Source of the DNA: Spirulina sp. CCY15215
Lineage (GTDB): Bacteria; Cyanobacteriota; Cyanobacteriia; Cyanobacteriales; Spirulinaceae
Assembly: GCF_016888125.1 (NCBI RefSeq)
Contig: NZ_JACSWA010000336.1
Span: forward strand, 1-48,793
DNA length: 48,793 nucleotides
Direction: 5' to 3'
Shown: one piece after another, positions 11,175 to 20,519 of the stretch
Position numbering within the stretch: position 1 is the first letter of the stretch
Layout of the letters: each line of letters begins with the position of its first letter
The notes under the pieces: generated by a model
The model's database searches: none
What the model was told of the DNA's origin: nothing
What the model saw: only the letters and a program-made list of their open reading frames with translations
Made by a program: the position numbers and the translations under genes

Positions 11175-13277
11175 ATGCACCGATTGTTAAAACGTCAGCT
11201 TAAACGATATCTCGGCATTGAAAATTCTGAGGAAATTCCCCCTCATCTGCAAAAATTTATCAAGGCGATCGCTGACGCTTACGAACAATCCGATGCAGAT
11301 CGTCTTATGCTAGAACGTAGCATGGAATTGAGTTCTAAAGAACTGCTCGAAGTGAATACACAAATGCGGGCAGCTATTCCCGATCTCTTTTTACGTCTCG
11401 ATCGCGACGGCACAATTTTAGATTATAAACCAGGTCACACTAACGAAGATATTTACGTTCCTCTTATCGAACCCATTGGCAAATATCTGCAAGATTTTCT
11501 CCCGGAAGAAGTAGCTCAAAAATTTGAGTTAGCCCTCGATCGCCTTCAGAAAAAGCAGCCTATTATTAGCCTCGAACATTCGTTAAGCATTAAAGAGCAA
11601 CAATATTACTATGAAGTGCGTTTACTGCGTCTGACAAACAACCAGGCGATCGCCATTATCCGCAACATTACTAGCCGCAAACAAGCCGAAGAAGCCCTCA
11701 AAGAAGCCAAACAACAAGCAGATGCAGCTAATATTGCCAAAAGTCGATTTTTGGCAAAAATGAGCCACGAACTTCGCACTCCTCTCAATGCCATTCTCGG
11801 TTTCAGCCAACTTATGACCCGCGATGCTTCTTTAAGTAACGAACAAAAAGATTATCTTAATATTATCAATCGCAGTGGCGAACATTTACTTTCTTTAATT
11901 AATGATGTTTTAGATTTATCCAAAATTGAAGCCGGACGCACGGTATTAATGGAAAATGTATTCGATCTGATCGAACTTCTCAATAGTATTTCCTCCATGT
12001 TGCAAATGAAAGCAGCAACGAAGGGATTAAAATTATTATTTAACCTCGATCCTGAACTGCCGCGATCGGTGAAAACCGATGAAGGAAAATTGCGTCAAGT
12101 CTTGATTAATTTATTAGGTAATGCCATTAAATTCACAGAACAAGGTGGCGTTACCCTAAGAGTTCGACAGTCTCCTTCGTCGTCAATTACAGAGCCATTA
12201 TTTGTTACTAATGAAGTAATAGATAATAACAAACAACAAACAATAAATTTAACTTTTGAGATTGGCGATAGTGGCAGAGGTATTCCCCCCGAAGAAATAG
12301 AAGAACTCTTTCAAGCCTTCGTACAAAGTAAAATGAATCGTAGCACTGAAGAAGGGACGGGTTTGGGACTACCTATTAGCAAACAATTTGTAGAACTGAT
12401 GGGGGGAGATATTTCTGTTCACAGTATTGTTGACGAAGGAACGACCTTTATTATTAATATACCCGTGCAGCTTACATCCCCAGAATTTATCCCGAAAGCG
12501 ATCGAAACCAAACGGGCGATCGCCCTTGCTCCAGATCAACCCAGTTATCGTTTACTCGTGGTGGAAGATCGACCCGAAAATAGTCAACTCCTCTCAAAAC
12601 TTCTCATCTCTGTTGGTTTTGAAGTTCGCATTGCTGAAAATGGTAAAGAAGGCGTAGAAATTTGGGAAGAATGGCAACCTCACTTTATTTGGATGGATAT
12701 GGAAATGCCTGTTATGAATGGATATGAAGCAACAAAGTTAATTCGCAAAAAAGAGGGAGAAAAAAGAATGAGAGAAGAGGAGGAAAATATATCTCAGTTA
12801 TCTTTATCACCTGTTCCTATTGTTGCCATTACAGCTAGTGCTTTTGAAGAAGATCGCAATATTGTTATTGCCGCAGGATGCAATGATTTTGTTCGCAAAC
12901 CCTTTAAAGAAGCTATTGTTTTTGATAAAATAGCACAGTATTCAGGAGTGCGTTATATCTACGAAAATTTGACTGAAAATTTGACTACTGATGTAGAATC
13001 AAGACAGGTTCGCGATCGCGATCTCATCGGGGAACAGAAGCAGGAAATTATCAAAGAACTGCAAGAGTTACCGATAGCATGGGTGCATAGTCTCTACCAA
13101 GCTGCTCTAGAAGCGGATACCGAAATTATTAAAATATTGCTCACAGAAATTGAAGATTCTCAATTACAAATTGTACAAATTTTCAACAATTGGGCAGAAA
13201 ACTTCCAGGTTGAAAGGATAATCGAGATTGTAGAATCTGTAAAGAGCGATCGCTTACCCACTGTCAATAAATCATAA
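11175..13277 (+). CDS. Hybrid histidine kinase (PAS-like, HisKA, HATPase, REC) next to FIST
   Basis: 700 residues from ATG 11175 (MHRLLKRQLKRYLG); a TTG at 11160 is an alternative, and neither has a strong Shine-Dalgarno. The basic, helical N-terminus (1-75) precedes a PAS-like domain (80-185). HisKA carries [12 protein letters not shown] (His198), HATPase_c has NLLGNAIKF, DSGRGI and GTGLGL, and the receiver has Asp508 in WMDMEMPVMNGYEA. An HPt-like helical tail lacks a clear His. The kinase core is close to that of the first kinase in the island ([14 protein letters not shown]), so the two are probably paralogues. Such kinases are commonly encoded beside FIST sensor proteins, as here. It probably signals together with the downstream FIST protein. 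Confidence 0.88.
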   Translation: MHRLLKRQLKRYLGIENSEEIPPHLQKFIKAIADAYEQSDADRLMLERSMELSSKELLEVNTQMRAAIPDLFLRLDRDGTILDYKPGHTNEDIYVPLIEPIGKYLQDFLPEEVAQKFELALDRLQKKQPIISLEHSLSIKEQQYYYEVRLLRLTNNQAIAIIRNITSRKQAEEALKEAKQQADAANIAKSRFLAKMSHELRTPLNAILGFSQLMTRDASLSNEQKDYLNIINRSGEHLLSLINDVLDLSKIEAGRTVLMENVFDLIELLNSISSMLQMKAATKGLKLLFNLDPELPRSVKTDEGKLRQVLINLLGNAIKFTEQGGVTLRVRQSPSSSITEPLFVTNEVIDNNKQQTINLTFEIGDSGRGIPPEEIEELFQAFVQSKMNRSTEEGTGLGLPISKQFVELMGGDISVHSIVDEGTTFIINIPVQLTSPEFIPKAIETKRAIALAPDQPSYRLLVVEDRPENSQLLSKLLISVGFEVRIAENGKEGVEIWEEWQPHFIWMDMEMPVMNGYEATKLIRKKEGEKRMREEEENISQLSLSPVPIVAITASAFEEDRNIVIAAGCNDFVRKPFKEAIVFDKIAQYSGVRYIYENLTENLTTDVESRQVRDRDLIGEQKQEIIKELQELPIAWVHSLYQAALEADTEIIKILLTEIEDSQLQIVQIFNNWAENFQVERIIEIVESVKSDRLPTVNKS

Positions 13278-13303
13278 CAACAAATCATAACAACAAATCA
13301 TAA
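13269..13303 (+). repeat. 13-bp direct repeat at the kinase stop codon
   Basis: Nearly three copies of AAATCATAACAAC. The first copy contains the kinase TAA stop and the last merges into the AAGGAG ribosome binding site of the FIST gene. Slippage duplication is the likely origin. Confidence 0.75.
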
Positions 13304-13315
13304 GGAGATAAAACC

Positions 13316-14461
13316 ATGAAAATAGAACAACGACGCTGGAGTGAAGAAATAGGATGGGAGTCTCAGCCTCTCGAACCGTCTCAATGGGGAGAAACCGTGC
13401 AATTGGTTCTCATTTTTGGCGATCGCCTTCTCCTCGCCCGAGAAGAACTCCTCAATACCATAAAAATAGCTTATCCTAATGCCTATTTACTGGGCTGTTC
13501 TACGGCTGGAGAAATTTACAATACGCAAGTTTCTGATGAAGCTCTAGTTATCACAGCAATTCAATTTGAACGCACTCAAATTAAAGGAACTTGCGTTAAT
13601 CTTCTCGATTTTAACAATAGTTTTGCCGTCGGAGAAAAACTTGCTCAATCTCTCGATCCAGATGGGTTAGTTCATGTCTTTTTACTGTCTGAAGGCATTA
13701 AAATTAATGGTAGCAATTTAGTTCGGGGTATTGCACAAAATCTCCCTCAAGGTGTCACAGTTACTGGGGGACTATCTGGTGATGGAGCAAACTTTCAAGA
13801 AACATCGGTATTTTGGCGCGATCGCCCTCATTCTGATGCAGTAGTGGCGTTAGGATTATACGGAAAACATTTAAAAGTTGGTTACGGTTCTTGGGGGGGA
13901 TGGGATCCTTTTGGTCCCGAACGAATGGTTACTCGTTCTGAAGGGAATATCCTCTATAAATTGGATGGTAAATCAGCCTTAGAACTCTACAAACAGTATT
14001 TAGGGGAATTTGCCAAAGAATTGCCTGCAAGCGGTCTTTTGTTCCCTTTAAGTTTGCGAATTGAATCGAAAGATATGCCCGTAGTTCGTACAATTTTGGG
14101 GGTTGATGAAGCAAAACAAAGCATGACCTTTGCGGGAGATATTCCCGAAGGAAGTACAGTTCGTTTGATGAAAGCTAACTTCGATCGCCTCGTGGATGGG
14201 GCGATCGAAGCAGCCGAAAAAAGCTATGGGGTAAATGGTTCAACACCACCGGATCTGGCAATTTTAATTAGTTGCGTGGGGCGGAAATTAGTCCTCAAAC
14301 AACGCATCGAAGAGGAGGTAGAAGGAGTTCGAGAAGTGATGGGAGATAAAACTATTCTCACGGGTTTTTATTCCTATGGGGAAATCTCCCCTTTTCAAGA
14401 AGGAGTGCGCTGCGAACTGCATAATCAAACCATGACTATTACAACTTTACGAGAAGAGTAG
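13316..14461 (+). CDS. FIST-domain sensor protein
   Basis: 381 residues from an ATG preceded by AAGGAG. The N-terminal half has the FIST features (YPNAYLLGCSTAGEI and VTGGLSGDG) and the C-terminal half matches FIST_C (KSALELYKQYLG; ends with a FYSYGEISPF motif). FIST domains are found in signalling proteins of bacteria and eukaryotes and are thought to bind small ligands such as amino acids. No membrane segment or catalytic motif is seen. It lies 38 bp after the hybrid kinase and is probably the ligand-binding partner of that kinase. It is the last gene of the island. Confidence 0.88.
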   Translation: MKIEQRRWSEEIGWESQPLEPSQWGETVQLVLIFGDRLLLAREELLNTIKIAYPNAYLLGCSTAGEIYNTQVSDEALVITAIQFERTQIKGTCVNLLDFNNSFAVGEKLAQSLDPDGLVHVFLLSEGIKINGSNLVRGIAQNLPQGVTVTGGLSGDGANFQETSVFWRDRPHSDAVVALGLYGKHLKVGYGSWGGWDPFGPERMVTRSEGNILYKLDGKSALELYKQYLGEFAKELPASGLLFPLSLRIESKDMPVVRTILGVDEAKQSMTFAGDIPEGSTVRLMKANFDRLVDGAIEAAEKSYGVNGSTPPDLAILISCVGRKLVLKQRIEEEVEGVREVMGDKTILTGFYSYGEISPFQEGVRCELHNQTMTITTLREE

Positions 14462-14467
14462 AAAAAT

Positions 14468-14489
14468 TAGGGGTGGTTATTTCCACCTC
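14468..14489 (+). terminator. Possible terminator after the FIST gene
   Basis: Imperfect hairpin AGGGGTGG / CCACCTCT with one wobble pair and a 6-base loop, 7 bp after the stop. There is no clear U-tract, so termination is only suggested. Confidence 0.4.
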
Positions 14490-14490
14490 T

Positions 14491-14580
14491 GACGAACAGA
14501 TTTTAGTGTATTAACTTTGGTTGCAGGACTCTATGAAGAAGTTAAGTTGTATTTTCGGGAGATACTGCGATCGCTATTCT
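14491..14580 (+). pseudogene. Relic of a Uma2-family gene (C-terminal fragment)
   Basis: This stretch matches the 3' region of the intact Uma2 gene at 15500: both have GAACAGATT, then TTAACTTTGG, a Gly-Leu-Tyr-Glu-Glu coding stretch (CTATGAAGAAG), then GGGAGAT/GGAGAT and GCGATCGC. The encoded VLTLVAGLYEE equals the intact protein's peptide, but the frame is broken by small indels on both sides and there is no start. It is the leftover of a former neighbouring Uma2 copy. Confidence 0.7.
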
Positions 14581-14581
14581 C

Positions 14582-15001
14582 TTAACTGGCGAGGAGAATG
14601 GGGGAAGGTTGGATAGATAGCGATCGCGCCAGAATTTCTATTCTATTCTCTCCCCCAAGATCGAAAAATAGGTGCAACCAATTATCGGGAGAAAAGGAAA
14701 GATTTTGCAGCCAAGAAGAGGAGTTAATTCGTCCCCATCCAACAATTGTTCCTAAGTTAGGAGAAATAGAGTTAGAATTATTAATCTCTGGGTTAAACTG
14801 CACGTCAAGATGAATGCAAGAGGAAAGAATTAGTTTGAGAGGTTGGTCTTCTGTGGCTATTTCATCTATTTCATTTTTGGGATTAAGTTCCCAATAATAG
14901 TTAAGATTAAGGACATAATCATTGGGAAGTTGCCAACCCATTGAGAGTAATTCTGATTCGGTAAAGTCGTATTTTTGCCAAATTTCTTCAAATGTCATCA
15001 T
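14582..15001 (-). CDS. Hypothetical protein, possible immunity protein
   Basis: A 139-residue acidic soluble protein (MMTFEEIWQKYDFTESELLSMGW...). Tryptophan-rich segments (WGRINSSSWLQNLSF, DNWLHLFFDLGG) suggest a compact alpha/beta fold. I do not recognise the family. It lies 27 bp downstream of the gene at 15029-15349 on the same strand. Because that gene resembles a toxin tip, an immunity role is a reasonable guess from position and acidity only. Confidence 0.6.
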   Translation of the reverse strand: MMTFEEIWQKYDFTESELLSMGWQLPNDYVLNLNYYWELNPKNEIDEIATEDQPLKLILSSCIHLDVQFNPEINNSNSISPNLGTIVGWGRINSSSWLQNLSFSPDNWLHLFFDLGGENRIEILARSLSIQPSPILLAS

Positions 15002-15028
15002 TTCTAAAAGCAGGAATATTTAAAACTG

Positions 15029-15349
15029 CTATACCGTGAGGAAAAAGTGAGTTTCTGTTCGATTTCCAGGTTGACCCAAGGCATTTAATGCTGGTTCTCC
15101 CGGTGCGCCACCTCCAGCACCATTATAAACGCGAGCATAGGAAGAAGCATCAGGTTTCGTCATTATTCTAACGCTGCATTGACGGTCTGGACTTGTCCAA
15201 ATTTTTCCTGTACCGCTTTTTGTTCCTCCTTTTGCGATCGCAAATATCCAACCAGAGTTCATTAATTCAGTTTCTAGAGTTGTTTTATCAATATGACTAA
15301 CAAGTAAGTTGAGAACATCAATAGCTGTTTTTATTGTGCCAGATGACAT
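15029..15349 (-). CDS. Small protein resembling a polymorphic-toxin C-terminal domain
   Basis: 106 residues. The N-terminal third is a short helical segment (TAIDVLNLLVSHIDKTTLETELMNSGW). The rest has the spacing W-TSPD-..-VRIM-...-YARVYN-..-GxPxxxxGxxxxxTHFFL, reminiscent of C-terminal nuclease tips of polymorphic toxins, where a conserved Trp/Asp, an RIM motif, YxRxYN and a terminal TH recur. It has no secretion or delivery domain of its own, so it could be an orphan tip, a relic, or a solo toxin with the downstream gene as immunity. Family assignment is from memory and unverified. Confidence 0.6.
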   Translation of the reverse strand: MSSGTIKTAIDVLNLLVSHIDKTTLETELMNSGWIFAIAKGGTKSGTGKIWTSPDRQCSVRIMTKPDASSYARVYNGAGGGAPGEPALNALGQPGNRTETHFFLTV

Positions 15350-15499
15350 GATTTTAGATGCTAAAACTTAAACACATTCAAAAAATTTGATTTGATTTTA
15401 AGATTTTCCTATGATATCAAACAGGAAAGGAGAAGCGCGATCGCCTGACAATTTTTGCTATGATGCAAAAGTATCACTCAATTGGGAGGACTAGCAAAC

Positions 15500-16111
15500 A
15501 TGACGAATGCAACAATCGCAGAAGAAGCAATCGCCTCTAAAATCATGTCTTTAGAGGACTTTCTCAACTATGATGATGGTACAGATGCTCGATATGAACT
15601 AGAAGATGGGAGACTGTTATTTATGCCGAGTGAGAGCGAAATCAATCGACGGATTGCTATTTTTTTATTGCTGTATTTTGCTCAACTTGGGATTCCCGGT
15701 TCTCAATTAACCATGAAAACGGAAGTCGCGGTGAGTGGAAGTCGGACAACTGTGCGAGTCCCAGATTTGTTAGTTTTGACGGAAGAGTTAGCACGGGCAA
15801 TGGAGAGTGCAACTCGCTCTATTATAATGTTAGATATGTTACCTCCTCGGTTGGTTGTAGAAGTGGTGAGTCCAGGACGAAAGAATGCGGAGAGAGATTA
15901 TCGTTACAAGCGATCGCAGTACCAAGCCAGAGGAATTGCTGAATATTGGATCGTTGACCCCAGACAAGAACAGATTACCGTGTTAACTTTGGTCGCGGGG
16001 CTTTATGAAGAAGCAGTGTTTTCAGGAGATATGGCGATCGCGTCTCCTCTGCTGTCGGAATTGGGTCAAGCATCACCTTTAACAGTAGTGCAGGTATTGC
16101 AGTTAGGATAG
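15500..16111 (+). CDS. Uma2 family PD-(D/E)XK endonuclease-like protein
   Basis: 203 residues from ATG 15500, supported by GGGAGGA 10 bases upstream. It shows the Uma2 pattern very common in cyanobacteria: MSLEDFLNYDD near the start, YELEDGRL, VRVPDLLVL (catalytic Asp), LVVEVVSPG (catalytic Glu), RDYRYKRSQYQARGIAEYWIVDP. The fold is a restriction-endonuclease-like PD-(D/E)XK nuclease. These genes are numerous, mobile and of unsettled biological role. A broken relative lies at 14491-14580, so this region has gained and lost Uma2 copies. Confidence 0.9.
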   Translation: MTNATIAEEAIASKIMSLEDFLNYDDGTDARYELEDGRLLFMPSESEINRRIAIFLLLYFAQLGIPGSQLTMKTEVAVSGSRTTVRVPDLLVLTEELARAMESATRSIIMLDMLPPRLVVEVVSPGRKNAERDYRYKRSQYQARGIAEYWIVDPRQEQITVLTLVAGLYEEAVFSGDMAIASPLLSELGQASPLTVVQVLQLG

Positions 16112-16283
16112 ACTGATATAAAGATGGCAAGCATAATTGTTCTGGGAATTGTGAAATCGAGCAAGGTCAAAAGTTGAAATTGATATGTCATTTACAGAAA
16201 TATTAGCTATACTAGATACTGGTACATTTATTCTGGTCATCTACAGATTTTATCACCACAAACAAATACATACGGAGTCACTC

Positions 16284-16550
16284 ATGCAAATTGATAGAGC
16301 AATTGTTAAAGAACAAGGTGTTACATTCGCAGTTGTGATTGTTAAACCATCTGCGATTCAAACACAATATAGTGCGAATGAAATGCGACAACGGCTGTCT
16401 ATAATCACTGACTTTTCAGGGCTACCAATTATATTGGCATCTCAAAACTCTCGAGGGAAATTCACATATCAAGGACGTAAAGATATCGTTAACTTCCTTG
16501 CATCAATTAATGCTTCTCGCATTCCCTGGAAAAGATACTCGATCTATTAG
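16284..16550 (+). CDS. Small conserved hypothetical protein
   Basis: 88 residues from ATG 16284 (MQIDRAIVKEQGVTFAVVIVKPS), preferred because GGAG lies 6 bases upstream; an in-frame ATG at 16185 would add 33 residues with no Shine-Dalgarno. The protein ends with the compact block GLPIILASQNSRGKFTYQG followed by DIVNFLASINASRIPWKRY, which I associate with a short cyanobacterial family of unknown function. It has no membrane helix. Its flanks are accessory genes. Confidence 0.65.
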   Translation: MQIDRAIVKEQGVTFAVVIVKPSAIQTQYSANEMRQRLSIITDFSGLPIILASQNSRGKFTYQGRKDIVNFLASINASRIPWKRYSIY

Positions 16551-16572
16551 AGAAATTTCCTTGATTTTGTAG

Positions 16573-16599
16573 GTTGGGTTAGCGATAGCGTAACCCAAC
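16573..16599. repeat. Palindromic dispersed repeat (GTTGGGTTA hairpin)
   Basis: Perfect 9-bp inverted repeat GTTGGGTTA / TAACCCAAC with a 9-base loop. This 'GTTGGGTT...AACCCAAC' motif is a common dispersed element in cyanobacterial intergenic DNA. It may also act as a transcription terminator for the upstream gene. Confidence 0.7.
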
Positions 16600-16731
16600 A
16601 CAACTCATACGTTACTAACAAAAAACTCAACAAAGAACAGCGATCGCTTTAGAAATACACTCTTTTCGTAATATTTTTCTGCGATCGCAACATTTGTATT
16701 AAAATAGAGAGAAGAATTTCACGGGACAGCC

Positions 16732-17061
16732 ATGACAACCCAAATCAGTAAAGCAAAAGCAACAAGAACCGTTATAGCCCATAGCAGTATGCTTCCGGGG
16801 TTGGATACCTTGAAGGCTAAAGGAGAAACAGGAGTGTTTGAGGTCATTGAATCCTTAAAAGATTTTTCAGAAACATTTGTCAAAGAGAAAAAAATCAAAA
16901 AAGCTACAGCTTCAGACAATAAAGACTATTATATGATTAGCGCTCCCAACGACTATCGAATTATCTTTACTTTTGAAGGTGAAGATATTGTTGTTTTTGA
17001 TATCTTTTTAAAGCAAAGACTAGACTTATTTGTAAAACGAGATGAAAATATTGTAAAGTAA
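16732..17061 (+). CDS. Small protein with RelE/ParE-like C-terminus, partner of the nuclease gene
   Basis: 109 residues. The C-terminal half (YYMISAPNDYRIIFTFEGEDIVVFDIFLK) has the strand pattern of RelE/ParE folds (DYRIIF... followed by a hydrophobic strand). The N-terminal half is helical and lysine-rich. I cannot name the family. Its stop codon TAA is immediately followed by the ATG of the next gene with no gap, which suggests translational coupling and a shared function with the Shedu-like nuclease. It could be a toxin, an inhibitor or a sensor subunit. Confidence 0.65.
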   Translation: MTTQISKAKATRTVIAHSSMLPGLDTLKAKGETGVFEVIESLKDFSETFVKEKKIKKATASDNKDYYMISAPNDYRIIFTFEGEDIVVFDIFLKQRLDLFVKRDENIVK

Positions 17062-17709
17062 ATGAAAGATTTTTTACAGTTGAAATTCAACTATTCGCTT
17101 TTTTTTAAAGAACTCAAAGAATTCAAAAACTTACTTGATTCTTCTCGTTTTCTCTCAGAACAAGATGAGATTTTACCTTTTTTCAGGAAAAGAGTTCAGC
17201 TATCTCTTGCGATCGGTGCGTACTATCCGGAAATTTTACAACCCGATCGCATTGCTTTCGAGTATGACTTATTCGGAGACTTTGCTTGCGATCTTGTCAT
17301 TGGCGACTCGAAGAGACAATCCTATTGCTTCGTTGAATTTGAAAATGCCGTCGAAAATAGTATTTTCCGAAAAACTAAACGCAATTTATCAGAATGGTCG
17401 CCGCGTTTTGAAAGGGGATTCAGTCAAATTATCGATTGGTTTTATAAGTTAGATACTCAATCAGAAACGAGAGATTTTGAATATCGTTTTGGCGGGCGAT
17501 CGATTTACAGTATGGGACTATTAATTATTGGGAGAGATGCCGATCTTTCCCAAAAAGAGAAAGATCGTTTAGAATGGCGCAAGCGCAAAATATTAGTTAA
17601 TTCTCATCATATTTATTGCCTAACTTTTGACGATTTATATCGAACTTTAGCCGTTCGTCGAGATATTTATGAAATCTTTGCAAATAGCGATCGCAAATCT
17701 GAAGATTGA
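17062..17709 (+). CDS. Shedu-like (DUF4263) PD-(D/E)XK nuclease
   Basis: 215 residues. The core is FEYDLFGDFACDLVIGD (acidic residue after a hydrophobic strand), YCFVEFENA (E-x-E of the PD-(D/E)XK core), and WSPRFERGFSQIIDWFYKL with a conserved Gln, followed by a Rossmann-like strand GLLIIGRD. This is the organisation I associate with DUF4263, the nuclease domain of Shedu anti-phage proteins. The usual variable N-terminal sensing region is short here (about 60 residues). The start abuts the upstream stop codon. The 3' end and the following intergenic DNA are duplicated at 18731-18804. An anti-phage role is inferred from family only. Confidence 0.7.
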   Translation: MKDFLQLKFNYSLFFKELKEFKNLLDSSRFLSEQDEILPFFRKRVQLSLAIGAYYPEILQPDRIAFEYDLFGDFACDLVIGDSKRQSYCFVEFENAVENSIFRKTKRNLSEWSPRFERGFSQIIDWFYKLDTQSETRDFEYRFGGRSIYSMGLLIIGRDADLSQKEKDRLEWRKRKILVNSHHIYCLTFDDLYRTLAVRRDIYEIFANSDRKSED

Positions 17710-17760
17710 GTTATCCTTAATAATGGCGATCGCATCTCCGTTTTATGTCACAATAAAAGA
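17687..17760 (+). repeat. 74-bp duplicated segment, copy A
   Basis: Covers the last codons of the Shedu-like gene and the region upstream of the DUF433 gene. It is repeated with a few substitutions at 18731-18804. Copy A is in its functional context. Confidence 0.8.
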
Positions 17761-17778
17761 GAGGATTACAGAGAAATA

Positions 17779-18081
17779 ATGAGTACCGATTCAATATTAC
17801 AAATCCAGCAAACAGAACATTGCCACATTGTGAAGCATCCCAAAATCCTCAACGGAGAACCAATCGTTAAAGGGACGCGAACACCTGTTAGAGCCATTGT
17901 TGAAACTTGGCGCATGGGAGTTGCACCAGAAGCAATTCCGCAAGGTTTACCCCATCTGAACTTAGCACAAATTTTTAATGCCCTTTCCTATTATTTCGAC
18001 CATCAAGAAGAAATTCAAACCTACATCGATCGCAATCGCATCCCCGAACATCTTGTCGATCCTTTGATTAAAAACTCGTGA
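17779..18081 (+). CDS. DUF433 family antitoxin
   Basis: 100 residues with the DUF433 hallmark: IVKHPKILNGEPIVKGTRTPVRAIVE, then a helical segment and LNLAQIFNALSYYFDHQEEI. These small DNA-binding-like proteins act as antitoxins and are normally followed by a DUF5615 (PIN-like) toxin. Its TGA stop overlaps the GTG start of exactly such a toxin, but that gene is broken here. The antitoxin therefore seems to be left over after loss of its toxin. Confidence 0.88.
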   Translation: MSTDSILQIQQTEHCHIVKHPKILNGEPIVKGTRTPVRAIVETWRMGVAPEAIPQGLPHLNLAQIFNALSYYFDHQEEIQTYIDRNRIPEHLVDPLIKNS

Positions 18082-18245
18082 GTGGAATTTTTTATTAAAC
18101 TGTATTTAGATGAAGATGTTCATGTTTTAATTATGGAATCATTCTAGTATTTCGCAACACTCCACAGGAAATAACAAGAAGATTATTGATTATTTTAAAT
18201 AATATTATGGCTGAAGAAATGCGCGATCGCATTCGTTATATTTGA
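18078..18245 (+). pseudogene. Decayed DUF5615 toxin gene
   Basis: Starts with GTG overlapping the antitoxin stop. The reading frame encodes KLYLDEDVHVLI, the typical N-terminus of DUF5615 PIN-like toxins, but only after a one-base insertion relative to the copy at 18806. The middle of the gene, where the other acidic residues lie, is missing. A C-terminal segment is still readable to a TGA stop (RRLLIILNNIMAEEMRDRIRYI). It cannot make a working toxin. Confidence 0.75.
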
Positions 18246-18310
18246 TTGTCAGCAAACATCCCATTGAAATATTAGGATAGCGATCGCAACAAAACTAGAA
18301 TTAATATTCT

Positions 18311-18634
18311 TTATTTTGTAACCAGTTTTGTTTCATCTGTCTTTATATCTTGAAACAAAATACAAACTTCTTTATTCAGTGCAGAGGCAATTTTTTGCAG
18401 CATTTTCAAAGAATGCCCCTCATAATCGGCACTTTCCAAACGCGCAATCATAGATTGTTTTGTCCCAATACGATCTGCAAGCTGTTGTTGAGTGATTCCT
18501 ACTGTTGTACGTGCCTCATAAATTAATTCAGCAGCTTGAATATTGAGAGAAAATTGCTCAACTTTCTCTCGATTTTCAGAATCCTTACAGAATTTACGAT
18601 TGAGAATTTGAACTGCATTACTGGTTTTTTTCAT
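18311..18634 (-). CDS. XRE-family helix-turn-helix antitoxin/regulator
   Basis: 107 residues with a clear HTH: ITQQQLADRIGTKQSMIARLESADYEGHSLKMLQKIASAL. Size and the short basic N-terminus resemble HigA-type antitoxins of type II systems. No HigB-like toxin is seen on either side, so it may be an orphan antitoxin or a stand-alone repressor. It lies between the two copies of the duplicated DUF433/DUF5615 debris. Confidence 0.85.
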   Translation of the reverse strand: MKKTSNAVQILNRKFCKDSENREKVEQFSLNIQAAELIYEARTTVGITQQQLADRIGTKQSMIARLESADYEGHSLKMLQKIASALNKEVCILFQDIKTDETKLVTK

Positions 18635-18730
18635 GATTTTAGTTCTCTCTTAATGTTAATTTTTTATTCCTGATAGGTATGTTGAATTGGATCTTGAATA
18701 ATCGTCAATTTTCAGCTATTCTACTTTGCC

Positions 18731-18804
18731 GCGATCGCGAATCTGAAAATTGAGTTATCCTTAACAATAGCGATCGCATCTCCATTTTATGTCACAATAA
18801 AAGA
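18731..18804 (+). repeat. 74-bp duplicated segment, copy B
   Basis: Near-identical to 17687-17760, including the last codons of the Shedu-like gene and the promoter-proximal region of the DUF433 gene. Here it leads straight into a truncated DUF5615 start, so the antitoxin gene has been deleted from this copy. Confidence 0.8.
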
Positions 18805-18805
18805 C

Positions 18806-18901
18806 ATGAGTGAAATTTTCATCAAACTGTATTTAGATGAAGATGTTCATGTTTTAATTGAGTTCAGCATATCCAACCGACAAAAAAAGGGCAGGTATTA
18901 A
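18806..18901 (+). pseudogene. Truncated DUF5615 toxin start, copy B
   Basis: ATG followed by SEIFIKLYLDEDVHVLI, the N-terminus of a DUF5615 toxin, in an intact frame for 18 codons. It then runs into unrelated sequence and stops after 31 codons. Nucleotide identity to 18079-18132 is very high. This is the 5' stub of a second toxin copy with no antitoxin gene in front. Confidence 0.75.
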
Positions 18902-18917
18902 ACCCACCCCAGAAAAT

Positions 18918-20396
<1,479 letters not shown>

Positions 20397-20438
20397 TTAT
20401 ATTGCAGAGAAATTTAGGGAGGCAGGTGTCGCCGAACA

Positions 20439-20470
20439 ACTATCAACTATCAACTATCAACTATCAATTA
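20439..20470. repeat. Short heptanucleotide array (CAACTAT)
   Basis: Four to five copies of CAACTAT between the Ro-like gene and the first Y RNA, related to the arrays at 375-627 and 9608-9718. Confidence 0.8.
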
Positions 20471-20519
20471 ACTGTTATTTAATTAATAGTTACCAAGATT
20501 TATTGATAATTGTGAAGAG

